Translations under genes and position numbers: made by a program | NCBI GenBank assembly: GCA_000497125.2 | Contig: CM035317.1 | Span: forward strand, 1,452,001 to 1,516,000 | DNA from: Spironucleus salmonicida | Taxonomy: Eukaryota > Fornicata > Diplomonadida > Hexamitidae | Direction of reading: 5' to 3' | Length of the DNA stretch: 64,000 bases | Notes under the pieces: model-generated | Seen by the model: only the letters and a program-made list of their open reading frames with translations | Told to the model about the DNA's origin: nothing | The model's database searches: none | Shown: piece after piece, positions 23,137 through 36,285 of the stretch | Layout of the letters: every line of letters starts with the position of its first letter | How positions within the stretch are numbered: the first letter of the stretch is position 1

Positions 23137-23981
23137 ATGACAACCCTACTAGACTCAATCGGCAACACGCCCCTGGTGAGGCTGCAACGGCTGAACACGC
23201 GTGGTAGGGTCTTCGTGAAGCTGGAGCTCAAGAACCCCGGCCGTTCTGTGAAAGACCGTGCGACGAAGTTTATGCTGCTGGACATGGTGGCGAAGGGCCA
23301 GATCACCGACGGCACGCGGATCGTGGAGCCCACCTCAGGAAACACCGGTATCGGGCTCGCGATGTGCTGCTCAGCGCTGAACATCCCCTTCGTGTGCATC
23401 ATGCCAGCCTCGATGTCCATGGAGCGCCGCCTCATTATCAAGGCCTACGGAGCCGAGCTGATTTTGGTATCCACCAACCTGGGCATGCGCGGCTGCATCG
23501 AGAAGGCCAACGCGATGGCGGCGGCGGACCCCAACGTAATCATCCCCCAGCAGTTCCAGAACATCAACAACCGCCGCGCACACGAGCTCACCACTGGGCC
23601 CGAGATCCGGCGCCAGTGCCAGGAGTACGATATCCACCCCGCGTACTTCGTGTGCGGCTACGGCACCGGTGGCACGATATCGGGGGTCAGCGCGGTGCTC
23701 AAGAAGGCATACCCGGAGCTGAGGACAGTCGCGGTGGAGCCCGCCACCTCCGCCCTGCTCTCCGGTAATCGCCCCGGGAAGCATGGCATCCAAGGAATAG
23801 GCCCAGGATTTAAGGCAGAACTTGTCGACACCTCACTTATCGACGAAGTAACCACGATCACCACTGGAGTAGCTATAAAATATTGTCAGCTCCTAGCTTA
23901 AAAAGAAGGAATAATGGGAGGGATATCATCCGGCGCAAACGTTTGCGCTGCTATCAAATACGCAGATTAGTTTAACTGTGA
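23136..23981 (+). repeat. Identical GC-rich tract, copy 2 (shared with 16315-17160)
   Basis: Direct repeat of 16315-17160 at a distance of ~6.8 kb. It begins one base before the ATG and ends 845 bases into the coding sequence; both flanks differ. Confidence 0.9.
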
Positions 23982-24105
23982 CGTCATAACCATTATAAAT
24001 GATACTGGTGATCGATATCTATCAGTTGACTTCATGTATGACGATAAAGATTAAACTCCAATTGAAATCTAGCCAGATGGCGTGCTTTTAGAATTCAGTG
24101 ATTGA
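23137..24105 (+). CDS. cysK: Cysteine synthase (O-acetylserine sulfhydrylase), copy 2, 322 aa
   Basis: Residues 1-281 have the same PLP lysine, TSGNTG loop, GTGGT and GGISSGAN as copy 1, because the DNA is identical there. From codon 282 the two genes separate. Copy 2 continues VITIINDTGDRYLSVDFMYDD and ends LLEFSD before TGA 24103-24105, against VITVISDTGERYISVDGLFDG and LLELSD in copy 1. The tails clearly derive from one ancestor but differ at roughly half of their positions. This is far more divergence than zero changes in 845 bp would allow, so the two parts have different histories. The tail is AT-rich and uses TAA and TAG for Gln. A mutarotase gene follows 94 bp downstream on the same strand. 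Confidence 0.95.
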
Positions 24106-24199
24106 TATTTGTGAATTTAAAAACATATTTTAGGTTATCATTAATATTTATTAACAAAAATTAATCATTTTTAAACTATAACTAACGCGGATTAAATAT

Positions 24200-25231
24200 A
24201 TGAATCAATCATTATTAACAATATTAGTGAGAAATTATTCTATAAAAATGCAGCCATTTGAGAAGAAGCAATTTACCAAAAAAATTGATGGGAAAGAAAC
24301 CTCTCTTTATACCATCAAATCTGAAGCTTTAACTGCCACCATAACAAATTATGGCGGAATAATCGTCCAGCTTTTGTTTAAAGGAAAAGACCTCATTTTA
24401 GGCTATGATACAATCCAAAAGTACATAGATTCTTCAGAAAAGTACTTTGGTGCTATAGTGGGTCCAGTTTGCAACAGAATATGCCCAGCTGAGACCAAAA
24501 TCGACGGGAAAATGGTGGTTTTCAAGAAGGCGGAATATTTACTGCACTCTGATGCACTGCTATCCACTAAGGTCTGGGACACCAAGCTTGTATCTGAGCA
24601 CAAAATAATCCTGACTACATCGCTAAACGGTGAGCTCGGCTTCCCTGGAAATGTGAAGTACACCGTTACGTATTCTGTTAAAGACGGTATTTTCAGAACA
24701 GACATTACCGCATTCACGGACAGAAAGACAATTCTAAACTGCACATCCCACCCGTTTTTCAACTTTGGGACGGGTCAGGTACTGTAGCACCAGCTGAAGA
24801 TCAATGCATAGCAGTATCTAAGAGTCAGCGAAAATTGCGTTTCGGTCGAGCCAGAGGACGTCAAAAATACGCCTTTTGACTTCAAGAAAATGAAGCAAAT
24901 CGGCCAAAATATTCACGAAGAGAACGAGCAGCTGAAACGCGGAATCGGTTATGACCACTGCTTCGTCGTCACGCCAGACTGCGAGCAGGCAGTTTTGCAG
25001 TTTGAGGATGTAAAGATGATCATTAAATCTAACCAGAAGGGGATGTAGCTGTATAGTGGGAACTGGCTCAGCGGGTTTAAAGGCAAATATGGCAGGGCTT
25101 ACGACGAAAGAACTGCTGTCTGTCTTGAAACGCAGGGGTGGCCAAATGCTTGCAATGAGGAGAAATTCCCGAGCATCGAGGTTGGTGCAATGCAGGAATA
25201 CTAAAATTGGACTGAATATCAGTTTTTATGA
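24200..25231 (+). CDS. Galactose mutarotase (aldose 1-epimerase family), 343 aa
   Basis: The enzyme interconverts alpha- and beta-anomers of galactose or glucose. The ORF runs from ATG 24200 through TAG 24785-24787 (Gln) to TGA 25229-25231. Family features: NYGGIIVQLLF early strand (~52-62), GPVCNRI (the GR..NRI motif), LLHSD, catalytic His in HPFFNFG (H184), GYDHCFVV, LYSGNWLSG.KGK.Y and catalytic Glu in CLETQGWPNA (E310). The length matches the family's ~340 residues. A second Met at residue 17 would shorten the protein; the extra N-terminal 16 residues are hydrophobic then basic and could be a weak targeting sequence. From ~24480 to 25190 the gene is clearly more GC-rich than its ends. Confidence 0.92.
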
Positions 25232-25351
25232 TCGTTTTAGTATCAATTAAATATAATTGTAGTTTAAGGGTATGATAATATAATTGTTATACGCCCTATT
25301 TATATAATAATAATAATATATAGTTTATGATGATATACTTTTAAGTTCTAA

Positions 25352-28300
25352 ATGAAAAATTTACCCGCACCGATTCCCAATAGAATCACATATAAAAAGA
25401 CGACATCTGAGCAAATTATAGACTCTAAGACTCCAATTACAAGGACTAGGTCTCCAATTCGGATGATTAAAACATCATAATCAAGTAGAGAACCTAATAT
25501 TCAAGTAGATGCCGAATTTTTATAGACTGCAGCTTTAGCATAGTAACGAACCTTTTCAAGACGAGCGAATGAACAAGATTGGATAGATTTAGGGAATGAA
25601 CTTAAGTGTTCAGCTGCAGATCATTTGATTTCAAACGAAAAATCTAGAATTAACTAAGATTTAAATAAAGCTATTGTTTTTGGTGGAGCTTTGCAAGTTG
25701 TAAAAACCATTGATGCCAAAAACAACTTTGATCCTTTAGATCTAGAAGAAGATATGATTTAAATGATTTAAGTTTAAGAAAATAATTAGAAAATAAATGT
25801 GTCATCTATAGATGAATTTGAGATGTACGCATTAAGTTTTGATGCAGTAATTGATTTTATGTAAGCGTAGAATAATTCAGCCCTTGTTTAATCTCTTATT
25901 TCGTTAAAATAATACTTCTTACAAAAAACAGCTTCAAAACCAACTCAATTAAAAGCAATGGAAACAGCAATGATATCATTAGATGCATAAAATATGTAAT
26001 AGTAACGAGATTATAATGAATTATAGCATAAATATAATATTTTAAATAATTAACTAATAGTTGAGTAAGAAAAAGGTGTACGCTCCAGTAAATATCAAGA
26101 TTAATTACGAGAAGTTATTATATTTTCAGAGAATGAAAAAACTGAACAAGCTAGAGATATTGTTACAAAAACAATAAGAATAGAGGTTATGGAAAAAGAG
26201 ATTAAATAAACATCATAATTGTTAAATGATGCTTTAGCAAGATGCAAAAGACTATCTTATGCATCATAAAAACTGAAAACAGTTGCAGAAAAGGCATCAG
26301 AAAGATATAGTAATGCCGAGAGGTAATTAGTATTCGAGTAAAGAGCAAGGCTTTAAGCTGACTCAAAAAAGGCTGAATTTGAAGTTTAAGCTACTAGATA
26401 TCTTAAAGAATATGAAAAAATGGTTAAATGTTTCGAAGACGAACAAAGAAGAAATGAAATTGAAAGAGCTAAATTATATACCAAAATAACAAATTTGTAA
26501 GAAAATTCTGGATTTGGTAGTAATTTAGATTCGTCATAATTTAATAAAATTGTTCAAAAAGCATGTACTACTCTTATTTAGCTTAAAAGCGTGGATGAAT
26601 ATTCCTTAGGTAGTATTTTGGGTGTTGATTACGACGGGATCGGTAGTTTTATTTATATTATGAATACAATTCAAAATACGGATTCGACAGAAAAATTTAT
26701 AGAATAAATGAAGAAATAATTATTCTTAGGTATTAATGTAGGATGTCAAGCGAGTTTTAACATTGTATTGGATAATAAAATTTTGGATAGATAATTAAAA
26801 ATTCAGTAAAACTTACTTTAACTCTAGAATGGTTAAAAGAAGAATAGTCAATAAGAATCAAATTGTACAGAACCTAGTGTTTAAGTATAATAACAAGATG
26901 TGTTTGATCTTATTAATGATAAGTAAAATATTCTTACTAAAGTTTAGTAAACTAGGTAGAGGAATGAAATTGAAGAAGATTCAGATGATCCTATTTATGC
27001 TAAAGAAAAATATAAATTCGAGCAAATTGTTAATTAAAATGGAGCAATCGAATATAAAAAGGTTAAAAAATAAGGTTTCTAAGAATCTGAAGTAGATAAA
27101 TAAGTAAAGGCTAGAAAAAAGGAAGCAAGATAGTAATAATTAGAATTCTAAAAATTGATGAAATAATAACTAATTTCTATTTAAGATACTTAATTAAAAA
27201 ATAAATAATCAAACTCCTTAGATAATAATTAGTAATCATTATTGGAATTACTTCAGAATAATCTCTAGATTGCTGTTGATTCATCTGAATCAGAAATTTC
27301 AAATGAAGATATGATTATTTAACCTGAAAAATTTATTGCTATGACTGATGATGAAAAGTAAAATTTTACTAAAGACTATGTAACTTATCAGACTGAAAGA
27401 AAAGTTAGAAAATAAAAATAAAAAGAGTAATAGGCGTAAGAAAACTATCTACGATAGAATCATTTTTAAAATTCAAGTACTACAGAATAGAAACTAAACA
27501 ACAGTGATAATATAGAAAATACCGAGTTATATATGTTTGGAGAAGGCTTTTTAGATGATAAATATATGGATAAAGATAATAAATCTGTACTAAATAATTA
27601 ATCTAAAAGTATTAAACAATAATAAATTATTAGTTTAAATCGTATTTATCATTAAAAACCATCTACTTCTAAATTGTAACGCACTAATACAAGTCAAAAT
27701 GATCAATAAGGTAGTAATCAACTTTAAATTGATGGACATACTCAAGAAGAAACTTTATAGGATATTTCAGGTTCATTTATGGGATACTAAGATTACAATA
27801 ATATATAATAAAAGTCACAAACTTTAATACCAAGTAAAAATAGTACCGAACATGTAAATACAAATTAAGTAGGTATTTTGGTTTCAAATAAAAGTATATA
27901 AGCAAGTTTAAATACTGTAGATACACAATTATTTTTGTAAAATCTTAGAAATTCTTAAGCATTATAACCTACTAAATAATAACAAGAGAAAGAAGAAGTA
28001 TTGAATCAGATTCAAATGTATATTAAATAAAACCCATAGTTATCACAAAAGGAATTAGAATCTATAACGCATATATCTAACTCATATATTGTATATAAAT
28101 CTTAATAAAAATTAAAAGGTTTCACTCCTTCAGAAACTTTAAAGTCTCTGTAATAAGCTGCAGTAAACTCTGCTTTCTTGAATGTAAATGATACATTTAT
28201 TAAGTAATAGCTTATAGAATAAAAGAATTTTTAAATAATTCATGATTTAATTCAATAAAGTGCATTAAAGTAAGGATATTAAATTAGTTAAGATACTTTT

Positions 28301-31069
28301 TACAAAACAAAATACGATGAACCTATGCACATTAATAATGAATCAAATAACAGTTTATCAATTACTAACAACTAATCATCTATGTAATCTTTTAATTAGA
28401 GCCGAAATTCTATAGTCACTGATATAAATTAATAACATAAGTCAGGGATCATGAAAAATTTTCCAACTAACACAAGCATGATATCCTAAGTGAACAATCA
28501 CTCATCGCAATATTTGACCAACGAGAAATTACCACCTTACTAATAAGTAGAAAATAATTAAGCTGTATTACATTAAAATTTAGAACCACTAAATAATTTA
28601 TATGAATCTACAGATAGAATTGCAGTTTATGATAAAGCAAATTTGTAAATAGGTGTGGTAAATATTAGAAATCTTGAGTTTGTACCTAGTACTTTATTGC
28701 AATCTTCTTTAATGGATTAAGGTTTTAGTCTAGATGAGTAGTCTTAGTAAATATAGTAATAGATTAACTTAGATTCCCCGCTAAAAATTATTCAGATAGA
28801 AGATACTGATTTAGATGTTGAAGATCTAGAATTAAAAATCAATATTTAATAAAAGAAAAATTTAACATTAGAATAAGAATACACAAAAGAAGATGTTAAA
28901 AAGATAAAAAACGATGTAACATAAACAAATATTACATAATTTGTTGATAAATTAAAAAGTTCTATGTTCAAAGATAGCTAAGCAGATGGAGTATTATCAT
29001 CATTAACAAAAGCAAGATTAGAAATCAGCAAATAAGAATATTATGGCGAATCTAAGAAATCTATAGTTGCTATGTATGAAACAAAATTTAAGCTTAAACC
29101 AGTGTCTATTAATGAAATATAAGAACTTGAGGATATATTAGAAGATACTAAAGCAAAAGAAAAGGATAAACTCATATAATAAGTGGTCCATAGCTAAGAA
29201 GATGTCTCCAATAGTCTTAATAGTATGTTAAATACTTAAAATAGATATAAACATCTTATAGATGAACAGAAATTTACAATAGATGAATAATAAAAGTATG
29301 AGGATTTTGTAACATATTTAAATCAAAAAAATTACAATGATTATTATTAAATTTAATCATCAACACATTTATCTCATCCAATAGTAGGAACATGTACAAG
29401 CGAAGCTACATCATCCATTAATATTTACGGGTTAAATAAGTTTACTATTATTGATATTGAAGATATGATAGCTTAAAAATATGGATTGGTGCAAAATTAA
29501 AATTAAATTGAGTTTTATCCATCTATAATCGCTAGAGGGCATAATATAGCTAATTGGTATAAAGGATAATAACTTGATAAAGACAAAAATGATATGAACA
29601 ATATCACATACCGAGTTTTATAAAACGAACTTGATAACATTAAGTAAACATCTGAAATTACTTACTAAGTTTGTAAAAAATCTTTGCAACCATAAATAGG
29701 AGAGAATATTGATTTTATTAAAGTTAGTTCTATATCTGTTACAAGTGAAAAGTTACCAGAAATTTTTACACAGCTTGAGTAGTAATAATAAATTTATTTC
29801 TAAAAATAATTAATTAAATAAGAACCGTATTTGAAAGTTCCTATTTTTAATAATTCATTAAAATCTTTAAATTGGACAATAAAAACAATTAGGATGATTA
29901 TTTATGAACGATAATTTTCAACATATTCATATTTAATACTCAAAAAAGCACATGAAGAAGCTATGATAACTGATATTAGTCTTACTTGTAATCCAGATTA
30001 ATTTGAAATTATACCAGGTTAATTATAGCTTTAGTAAGCAATGTCAATTTCATCATTTACACTTTTATTCGCATAACAGCGTTATGGACTCAAAAATTTA
30101 GTAAATTAACTACTAATTCAGCTCATAACTTCGATTATTTATTATCAATACGTTTCATCAGAAGTATTTATCTTTACACGATTTTTCTTTGATGATTTAC
30201 CGGCTGACTTTCTATTATTATATTTAGATATACGAAAAGCACTAAAAATAGATTAATTTAATAGTAATAAGCTTTAAAATAATATATCAGATATTACGTT
30301 CGATAATGAGTTCATTCTACCATTAATATAAGCAATTTTTCCAACTTGGGATTCAAAGCGTAAATTTGTGCTAGTCTAATAACTCCTTTAAGATGAATCA
30401 TCAACATAAATTAGCACAATAAAAAGCCCAATTTTTAATTCTTAAAAGCCAGTAAAATAGCAAATAGATCGTAAACTTTCTTTATCAAAAGTTACAGCAA
30501 TTATACTTTCTCAATTTTCAATTACGAGACGTACAACTTTCTAAAATTCAGCATTTCTAATTAATCATTTTGCTTAAAATAACTCCATCAAAACTGCTCA
30601 TTTCTGTTAATTTCTTAATTCTGTTTCTGTCAATTTAGAACCCAAGGAACTTTGTCAAAAGGATTTCAACTTTGATGAGTTTAAGCAGATTTTTGTATTT
30701 TATGAATTTGCACGTTTTGCACACTTTACTTAACAGTTACTTCGTGGAGCAGTTAGTGAAAAAGCTGTATCAAATTCGAACATGCTTGAAAAGTTGACCA
30801 AAAATGCAAATATTTGCTTTAGTGTTATGACAAAATATGCAGAAAAAACGAAAACTGAGGAAATAGAAAATCGATTTTAAATCATAAACAAATGGTTTTA
30901 GCTAGTGTATAGTGATTTATAAATGCTTGATTTTACTAGGGGAATTGGAAACTTGGTTAAAATAGCTATTGAGATGCTGAAATGTGTTGAATCTGGAGAT
31001 GAAATTGAAAGCCAGGCGAATTTAGTTTAAGTTATTCTGGAAGTAGTAAAAGAGAAAATTGGCTACTGA
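25352..31069 (+). CDS. Giant coiled-coil, Q/N-rich protein, 1905 aa
   Basis: A TGA-free frame of 1906 codons runs from ATG 25352 to TGA 31067-31069, with well over 100 TAA/TAG codons read as Gln. The first ~60 residues are basic and Pro/Ser/Thr-rich (TPITRTRSPIR), like a phosphorylated or microtubule-binding head. Residues ~130-400 are a long coiled coil. Residues ~500-1200 are low-complexity Gln, Asn, Lys, Glu and Ser with further coiled-coil patches. The last ~450 residues are more globular and hydrophobic, helical throughout, with Phe, Leu and Tyr patches. The plan resembles large cytoskeletal or flagellar-root scaffolds or a golgin. No family signature is visible. Confidence 0.8.
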
Positions 31070-31466
31070 AGAAGTGCATTGCTTTAAAGTGATTTTAGCA
31101 ATATTAACGAATATAAGAATTCTACTAAAGTTTAAATCAAAATTCAATGAATAAATATAACTCTAAGTATTTTAGGATAATATATATAAAATGATAATTA
31201 CGTGTATAGTAATTAAATTTCGTTAGGAATAATTATATCGCAAAATGATTGCGGAATCTTTGTTCGATACACGGATTTGCAAATTTTATTTACATTGATT
31301 AAATGTAAGATGAATTAAATTATATAAATCAAATTGATTTATTAATATAAATTAATTTTATTTGAGCAGGTTTTTATTAAAAGAATCTGATAAATAAATT
31401 TTAAACTGTTTTGGCTACAATATTTATTTATTTTTGTATAAATAAGTTTAATTAATTAAATATATA
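31070..31466. other. AT-rich intergenic sequence
   Basis: About 400 bp of very AT-rich sequence. Nothing gene-like, no repeat and no RNA gene recognised. Confidence 0.45.
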
Positions 31467-32172
31467 ATGAAATTTGTATTGTATAAAAAATTAAGTGATT
31501 TATTATACTAGACTAAAATATAGGGTTTAGTGTTAGTTCACAAGAACAAATATTATTTACAATATATTATGGATAGATATAATAAATCACTAAATCTCCG
31601 GCAACTTATAGTAACCATGTTTTCCTCTAGATCTTAAAGATTAGCTGCGACAAATTTAAGACTTATGTTCAACGTGTGGTATAAAATGAGATTCCGGTTG
31701 TATTATTTCAGTAAGTTAGAATTTTTAAAAATTAATTGTTTAGTCTTATATTTTTGGTTTATAAACCTTTGATTAAAATAAACTCGTATAAATAGGCTAT
31801 TTTAATGGAAGATTAGAATTTAATAATTTGTTTGTGTGTTTCGTAGATAAAGATATAGACTAATTATAATAATTAATCGGCTTAAGTTTATTATCTTGCC
31901 TTATGTCTTAAAATACTTTCTATGTATGTGATAAATATGTAGAATCATTAAATTTCGGAGATTTGTTTTAAAACTTTTAATAATTGGATAAGAACGAAGT
32001 TAAGGAGTTATTCATTTTTATGCAGAAATAAAAGGCTATTTTATATAAATAGTATAATAATATAAATATATTTATGCATACTAAGAATACTAATTTCTAG
32101 TTGTTACGCATTATCTAATATTTTATATTATAATAATTCCTTACTTTTAACTAGCATATTAAAATAAATATA
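31467..32172 (+). pseudogene. Unresolved locus: broken gene or gene with tiny introns
   Basis: Three overlapping plus-strand frames look partly coding, but none is complete. One frame has an ATG at 31467 (MKFVLYKK). A second is open from just after TGA 31497 to ~32190 and reads like a globular protein at ~31520-31700. A third is open from ~31690 to a TGA near 32172 and reads well after ~31760. Joining the second to the third needs removal of 3n+2 bases. GT...AG stretches of 29 or 44 nt ending at TTTAG just before 31762 would do this, and a 17-nt GT...AG would join the first to the second. Alternatively it is a decayed gene or chance open frames in AT-rich DNA. Confidence 0.3.
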
Positions 32173-32412
32173 TGATGCTTAAGGATAATATTAATGATTA
32201 ATTCTGCTTAGAAAATAAAATATTTTACAAAACAATAAAAATTCCTAAATATTGTAAAAATCATATATTTAGCTATTAATATTGAGTAATAATTAAAACT
32301 ATCTCTAAAATTAATACATTAAAAATTTAGCTCACTAGTAATTTGAAATGGCGCACAAGATTTATGATTAAAATCACATACTCTAATGAATGGCTATTAA
32401 AATATGAATAGA

Positions 32413-35277
32413 TCATTTACAATTAATTTCAATACACTAGTAAATTCCAGTTACAAGATCATCGCAAATGCCTTCTTTATGAATTTCTTTGCTTAGATTA
32501 CCAAGCCCATACCGACGCAACTTGCGTTCATGGTTAATCAATTTACATGCTACTTCATCATTTTTAATTCTTACTTTATTTGAAAAATCAGGTGGGCGTG
32601 TTAAAATAAGCAATTTTCTACAATCATCTTAAGTTTTAGCACAAATGGTGAGTACTCTTCTCTAACTTTAAATCATACCAGTTAGAGTGATAGGGTATTG
32701 AGTCGGTAATGATTCTTAAGGCAGCACTGAAAGCTAAAAATCGCTAGAAATTATTATTTCCCCTTTTTATTATTTCTTCTCATACCAAACACAGGAAACT
32801 GAAGATTGTGATATATTAACTTTAAATTAACGTTCCTACCACTTTCCACCAGTTGGACCTGACAATTTAAGAATAGTAAAAATTTATTATGGATCTTCTG
32901 TTATAGGTTCCGTAAATTTCAGTAAGGAATCTACTAAATCTGTTGTATCTTCTAAAACAGCATTTTCATATTTAATAGATGTAATATCTTCTAAAGATGA
33001 TTAATTCGTGGGAGATTCTGCTCTGGATTCATCTGCTGATTGAGATAACTCCTTAGTGAATGATGAACGTCCTAAACTAAAACTTTATGGTGTTTGTTAC
33101 TTGTTGACCATACTTTTAGCTATTTAAGGTGCATAATATTATCCTTAAGTATACGAATTGAAATGAGAACCTTAAGGTATAATATCCTCAGATAACCTAC
33201 TTTCTAAAAAGCAATCAAAGATTAAACTTTTAGAAAATTCTTTGATAAATTAATATGATTCTTAGTCTTATTCTCCTACAAATGAATAATAATCAAAAAT
33301 TTATTCGTATTTAGTATAAAATTAAACGGGTGGTAGTTCAGTTAATATGTCATTGAAGAATTCATGTACCACTTCTGGATTAAAATAGTCATTCTTTGGG
33401 TCTATTTCAGTTTAGTTTAATTTAATAAACACTTCATTTATCTATACACGTTCAGTAGGTTTTTATCTATTATAATTCTTTAAATATCTTCTGTAATTTT
33501 ATACTAATAATAATAGACTTGTACATGTGCCTATTTTTATCTTATTTATAGCAATATGAGGACGCCCATTATTAGATTTTGTTTCAGGTAACTAAATATT
33601 TTTGTTTAATTGAATCAATATATTACAACCCGATTGGTGCTATAACATGTCATGTTCGATCTCTTATTTACTACTATATTAAATATTATATTATGGCAAA
33701 TTTTTAATTGTATGATCAATTTAATCATGCGTTTAATTTCTCATTTCTTGTCCAAATATTACTTTTTCACGCATAAATATTTACTACTCCATAAGCATTG
33801 CATATGGATGAGGTATTATTGTATCATATGTATTTTATTATTACTACTATTAATTAATAATATTCTACTCTATGGATTGTTTAAACATTTGTCTAATTTT
33901 ATTAGGTAGGCGAGCCCTAGTTTAAAATGGTCGTGATTTATTTGTCTTATTAAGCTGATTTTCAGCAGAATAAGTTCGTTCCCGAGGAGACTAAACTGCT
34001 TTAAATGATGACGAAAGATGTAATGTATAAAATTATTACAAATCAAAACTTCTCTAATTAAGCTTAATTAAGAATGCAATATAATTCTAATCAAAATACC
34101 TAGGAATAAGTCTTTAAACATGCGGTATAGGTTTAAACTAAATAATATCATTTTTTGTCTACACGCGTACAATTTATTATTGTTAGTCTTTAGACTTAAT
34201 CTTTTTCTTAAATTTATCAAAGAAACTAACTTAAATATCTTTTTTCAGCTAAAACTAGACATTTCGAGGTTTTATTTATAAATCTGACTAATCATAATTA
34301 AAACTATTTTATAATTACGTTCCTACCATATCTTTATCCATTTAATATATAAACTCACATTATAAACTATCTAATGTTTATCTTGGTATAGCAGTTCTTA
34401 TATTAGTAATACCTATTTGCCAAAAGGTTGAAAACTCATGTACATGTTGATCATCACAATTATAAATTAATATATCTTGAGGAATTAATGCATCTTATAA
34501 GTGTTTTAACTAGATTCCAGCAAAAACTGGCACTGGTTAATGAAGAATCGGCATAAATTATGGGGGTAATAAGGAAAATAATAGAAAAGGCCATGAAAAA
34601 GGATAAAGTATCATCAGGAAGTCATATATTACAAGAGTTATTATTTTAATCGTACTTCCTGTTATAATAACTTTTCTTTCTTACAATAAAGCCTCTATAA
34701 CATCAACAATACTATCCGCATTACATTTTTTGAAAAGTTATCCTCTTGTTTAAAAAGGAGTTTATCCTTTTTGATAAATAGAATCAATTATAAGAACGCC
34801 TTCATCGTTACTGTCTTCTTCATAATTATACTAAATAGAAAGTGGAAGAGATGTACTGGCAGATCCTATACGAGTCCACATTTGCTCTAGATTTATCTTA
34901 AGATCACTTAATGATCTAACTCTTCTAGCAAAGAATAATAACATTTTTTCGAAATGTATTTATAATGGTTCACTAAGCAATATAAACATTGAACAGTCAG
35001 AAAAATGCTAAACATCATTAACGTCAAATGAAACTCCAAATACTGCAGAGACACCAAATATAAGTTTTCCAGTATCGTCTATCAAATTAAAAAAATGAGT
35101 AGAGATGTCAGGTTACATCTCATGAATTTATAGTGTGTTAGGAAAGAGATAAAATGAAGTCTGATATGGAAATGGACGAGAATGAGAAATTTTTTGGGGA
35201 AAATGATTAATTACTGGTTTTAATTGCACTGATGGTTCTGCAGATCCAGTAAATAAGATAATAGGCAGTTGATTCAT
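32413..35277 (-). CDS. DENN-domain protein, 954 aa
   Basis: DENN proteins are exchange factors for Rab GTPases in membrane traffic. The minus ORF runs from ATG 35277-35275 to TGA 32415-32413. Residues ~30-90 look like the uDENN module (SFYLFPN..., HFFNLIDDTGKLIFGVSAV). Residues ~198-290 are the central DENN core: ERKVIITGSTIKIITLVIY, then LYPFSWPFLLFSLLPPQF and PVPVFAGI. This matches the ERK/R-I..SS, YPF.W....P.LP and PVPFI.G. pattern of the family. The dDENN part is less clear. Residues ~430-800 are Gln-rich and variable, and a basic globular C-terminus follows (residues ~810-954). An 85-codon standard-code ORF on the opposite strand at 33652-33909 is only its shadow. Confidence 0.8.
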
Positions 35278-36285
35278 TACTTAGAAGTGATAGAAATTAA
35301 TAAGTAATATATAGAATATATTGTTATATAGCTTAATTGAGAAAGTATAATAGCTATTTATTATAGCGTTGCTTATATGATTCAATGGCTATTTAAAGTC
35401 ACTCAGATTAAATTTATCCCCTAAGCTGAATATCTTAATCACTATCTGGAGTTACAATTTAATTCATCATTTGTTTGTAAATAAGGATATCATTTGACTA
35501 TCTTGGACTATATAATTCTTTTTACTGCAGTGAGCTTAATATAGATCTTGGAGAGATGATAGAACTACTTGTGTTCTTTAATAGGGGGAGTTTGATCATA
35601 ACTTAGAATAATAAATTACTTAGATTATTATATAATAATGATAATTTAACCTTAGATAAACTGGACGATTTATTCTATTCACAATACTTAACTAAAATAA
35701 ATATTATCTGATAAATTTCGTGTAGTAATACTAATATTATTAAATATAATTAATAATTTTACTTTATTAAAAATTAATAGTTATTATATTATAATTAATA
35801 CTAACTATTATATAATTTAAAATGAGATTCTTTGTTCTAGGGTTTTAAGATTTTGCGATATCATAATAATATTCTAATATTATATACAATATTTTTTGCC
35901 GTAGAGAATTAATTATTATTCCTTATTATATATATCAGTGATAAATAGTAACTATATGTGTTATATAACTCCCATCATATATGATTATAAATGTGTTTAT
36001 TTTTAATTATATAACGAATTTAAATTTCTAATTGGTTTTACATTACTAACATATAAAATATAATTAGATGTCTTAATGGTTGCATTAGCCTTATAAAAAT
36101 ATAATTATTGCTTTCTAAATTTAATTCTAACGTAAGACATTAATATGAATTTGTGTATATATTAAAACTGAAATTACAAAAATAAAGTATTATTTATTAT
36201 TCATTATTAAATATAATTAGATCATCATATTTTATTTCTATCGTTTGTAGATTTATTCCGGAGAAGTAAATCTTATTATTAATAA
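35278..36285. other. AT-rich spacer upstream of the cysteine-rich protein gene
   Basis: About 1 kb of very AT-rich sequence with short TA-rich runs. I see no gene-like frame, tRNA or clear repeat. It holds the promoter regions of the divergent DENN and cysteine-rich genes. Confidence 0.45.

Noticed and set aside
26829-27095. 88-codon plus-strand ORF
   Set aside because: Out-of-frame reading inside the 1905-residue protein.
33652-33909. 85-codon hydrophobic plus-strand ORF
   Set aside because: Antisense shadow of the DENN protein.
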